A DNA stretch of 64,000 nt, from the NCBI RefSeq assembly GCF_004208525.1, contig NZ_SGIT01000001.1, forward strand, positions 1,922,001-1,986,000. The letters are read 5' to 3'. This DNA comes from Sphingobacterium corticibacterium. GTDB lineage: Bacteria > Bacteroidota > Bacteroidia > Sphingobacteriales > Sphingobacteriaceae. Below the pieces are notes generated by a model. The model was not told the DNA's origin. It worked only from the letters and a program-made list of their open reading frames with translations, and searched no databases. How positions within the stretch are numbered: position 1 is the stretch's first letter; each line of letters begins with the position of its first letter. Made by a program: the position numbers and the translations under genes. Below, piece after piece: positions 62,044-64,000 of the stretch.

Positions 62044-64000
62044 ATGTATAAAAAAAGAACAATAATTATATCAAATCGATTACCAGTACGCATTGAAAAA
62101 CACAAAGGCGTACTTAAATTTATTCCAAGCGAAGGAGGTCTAGCGACGGGGCTAGGCTCTATTTATAAAAAAGACAACAATATATGGATTGGATGGCCAG
62201 GATACATACCTGATTCCGAAGAAGAAAAGGAAATCATCAAAGAAGAATTAAAAGAATTAAACCTTATTCCCGTTTTTCTAACAATAGAACAGATAGAAGG
62301 ATACTATGAAGGGTTTTCAAACGAAGTGTTGTGGCCTATCTTCCACCATCGATTGTCATACGCCGTATACAAACAAGAAAATTGGCAGTATTACAAGGAA
62401 GTAAATCAGGCATTTTGTGATACGATCTGGGCACAGCAGCTGGATGCGAAAGATGAAATATGGATTCATGATTACCAGTTGATGTTACTCCCCAAACTGA
62501 TCCGCCAAGACGACGAAAAAATATCCATCGGCTATTTTCAGCATATCCCCTTCCCCCCGGACGAAATATTTCGATGTATTCCCTGGCGGAATGAATTGCT
62601 GGAAGGTTTGCTAGGTGCTGACCTTATCGCCTTTCACACGTATAATGATACACAACATTTCTTAAATGCGTGTACGCACATTATAGGACTCACTATAAAG
62701 AATAATTCATTGCAAGTGGGTGATCGCAGCGTTTATGCAGAAGTTTTTCCCATGGGTATTGACTATAATAAGTTTAGTTCTCTTGCGGAGAGCCCCGAAG
62801 TTCAAAACCGCGCACGAGCCATAAAAGAACAATACCAAAACCGCAAAATCATTCTTTCTATCGACCGATTGGATTATAGTAAGGGTATATTAGAGCGATT
62901 GCACGCCTTTGAAAACTTCCTGATCAACTGGCCAGAATATCACAGCCAGGTCGTGCTATATATGTTAGTCGTACCATCCAGAGACACCGTCCCCCAATAT
63001 AAACGACTTCGTGACGAAATAGACCGGATGGCCGGACATATCAATGCCGTATACGGCACAAACGCATGGACACCCATCGCCTATTATTACAATACCTATC
63101 CAGTAGAAGAGCTTTCTGCTCTTTATACCGCTGCTGATATATGTTTGGTCACTTCTCTCCGGGATGGCATGAATCTAGTATGCAAAGAATATATCGCCAG
63201 TAAAGAAAATAGTTTGGGGGTATTAATCTTAAGCGAATTAGCAGGCGCATCCAAAGAACTGTTAGATGCGATTCAAGTTAATCCCAATGCCATCAACGAA
63301 ATTAGTAATGCCATTGCACAAGCCTTGCAGATGCCCAAAGAAGAACAACGAAAGCGGATGGACGACAGCATTGAAATTGTCGAGAAATTTAACATCAATC
63401 ATTGGGTCAAATTATTCTTTAACCGCTTACGGGAAATTAAAATTATCCAGCGGAATGAAATGTCTCGTAAGGTCCGTGACGAAGTCAGAGAAACGATTTT
63501 CAATACATACCACAATAGCCAAAAGCGATTATTCTTTCTAGATTACGACGGTACATTAATCGGTTTTCATAAAGATGCCGATGCAGCTGTTCCGACAACT
63601 GGATTGTATAGCATTTTGGAAAAATTACAATCCGATAGCGCGAATCAAATTGTCATTATTAGCGGGCGTCCTCGAGAAACGTTAGAACGCTGGTTTGGCG
63701 ATAAAGATTATTATTTAATAGCCGAACACGGCGCATGGACAAATTATCCAGCTTATAAGTGGATACCCCGATCCCAGCTTTCCACACGATGGAAAATCCC
63801 CGTAAAACACATTATGTCGAAATTTGCGAACCTTACGGCTGGGGCTTTTATTGAGGAAAAAACATATTCTCTAGCGTGGCATTACCGAAAAGCACAACAA
63901 GGACTAGGTCAATTACGTTCGCAAGAACTTGTCGATGCGTTACGCTATCTCATTCCGCATCATGGACTTCAATTGCTTCAAGGAGACAAAGTAATTGAAG
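62044..64000 (+). CDS. Fused trehalose-6-phosphate synthase / phosphatase, 3' end outside window
   Basis: 652 residues are visible and the frame is still open at the window edge. The N-terminal GT20 synthase domain (1-~465) has ISNRLPVRIE, GGLATGLGSIY, WIHDYQLMLLPKLI, FQHIPFPPDEIFRCIPWR, AFHTYNDTQHFL, FPMGIDYNKF, SIDRLDYSKGI and SLRDGMNLVCKEYIA. A HAD phosphatase domain follows with FLDYDGTLIGF (Asp500, Asp502) and VIISGRPRETL. This OtsA-OtsB fusion makes trehalose from UDP-glucose and glucose-6-phosphate, a stress protectant. The phosphatase C-terminus lies beyond 64000. It diverges from the AraC gene with 141 bases between. Confidence 0.93.
   Translation, partial: MYKKRTIIISNRLPVRIEKHKGVLKFIPSEGGLATGLGSIYKKDNNIWIGWPGYIPDSEEEKEIIKEELKELNLIPVFLTIEQIEGYYEGFSNEVLWPIFHHRLSYAVYKQENWQYYKEVNQAFCDTIWAQQLDAKDEIWIHDYQLMLLPKLIRQDDEKISIGYFQHIPFPPDEIFRCIPWRNELLEGLLGADLIAFHTYNDTQHFLNACTHIIGLTIKNNSLQVGDRSVYAEVFPMGIDYNKFSSLAESPEVQNRARAIKEQYQNRKIILSIDRLDYSKGILERLHAFENFLINWPEYHSQVVLYMLVVPSRDTVPQYKRLRDEIDRMAGHINAVYGTNAWTPIAYYYNTYPVEELSALYTAADICLVTSLRDGMNLVCKEYIASKENSLGVLILSELAGASKELLDAIQVNPNAINEISNAIAQALQMPKEEQRKRMDDSIEIVEKFNINHWVKLFFNRLREIKIIQRNEMSRKVRDEVRETIFNTYHNSQKRLFFLDYDGTLIGFHKDADAAVPTTGLYSILEKLQSDSANQIVIISGRPRETLERWFGDKDYYLIAEHGAWTNYPAYKWIPRSQLSTRWKIPVKHIMSKFANLTAGAFIEEKTYSLAWHYRKAQQGLGQLRSQELVDALRYLIPHHGLQLLQGDKVIE

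Overview
The window reads as a chromosomal segment of a Bacteroidota bacterium, most likely a member of the Sphingobacteriaceae (Sphingobacterium/Pedobacter/Olivibacter type; genus not decided). The reasons are the family-specific gene content (PUR/DUF3276 protein, DUF1573 lipoprotein, TamL-type lipidated Omp85, separate metallophosphatase, Oar-like TonB receptor, nusB-DUF1573-yajC-ybbR-coaE cluster), the absence of obvious Shine-Dalgarno sequences, and repeated promoter boxes of the Bacteroidota form TAnnTTTG. Most of the window is core genome. The only mobile-element traces are around tRNA-Leu (59.5-60.3 kb).

Layout. 1-5.4 kb: end of a metallophosphatase, a fibronectin-III-like protein, a 680-base gene-free stretch and a large Oar-like TonB receptor. 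5.6-11.6 kb: small lipoprotein, recN, SprT-like protease, M28 peptidase and three small membrane proteins. 11.6-18.7 kb: tamL diverging from an RNA methyltransferase-MFS-AI-2E run, holA and an HsdR-N-domain protein. 18.7-24.5 kb: clpP-clpX, amn, ftsB-like, eno, carA. 24.7-28.2 kb: a minus-strand operon (membrane protein, dxr, rseP, ywbE). 28.4-35.9 kb: DPP-IV-like peptidase, PUR protein, a LiaF-like/LytS/LytTR envelope-sensing operon, a serine hydrolase and purN. 35.9-45 kb: methyltransferase, DUF1080 lipoprotein, purH, a 38-residue membrane protein missed by length cut-offs, then MBL-fold nuclease, coaE, ybbR, yajC, DUF1573, nusB and leucine dehydrogenase on the minus strand. 45.2-52.5 kb: ABC exporter, Omp85-like barrel, TonB receptor, methyltransferase and HAD phosphatase. 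52.5-59.3 kb: trxB, DnaQ-like exonuclease, SRPBCC protein, pyrE, Nudix protein, GH95 fucosidase and a Spy-like periplasmic protein. 59.5-64 kb: tRNA-Leu(CAA), a possible integrase scar, a 61-base tandem repeat array, an RclC-like protein with an AraC regulator, and the start of an otsA-otsB fusion that runs off the window.

The most interesting signals are regulatory. (1) carA has a good promoter, a 13-codon leader ORF with tandem Arg codons and an intrinsic terminator before its start codon, the layout of an attenuator. (2) purH is preceded by two tiny ORFs chained to each other and to purH by ATGA and TAATG overlaps. (3) Many genes carry TAnnTTTG 3-6 bases before their ATG, which predicts leaderless mRNAs; in one divergent pair the two boxes form a perfect inverted repeat. 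(4) Two direct repeats 21 bases apart precede the LiaF/LytS/LytTR operon and fit a LytTR binding site. (5) The array of six related 20-base boxes near tRNA-Leu is unexplained. No CRISPR array, complete insertion sequence or complete prophage was seen.
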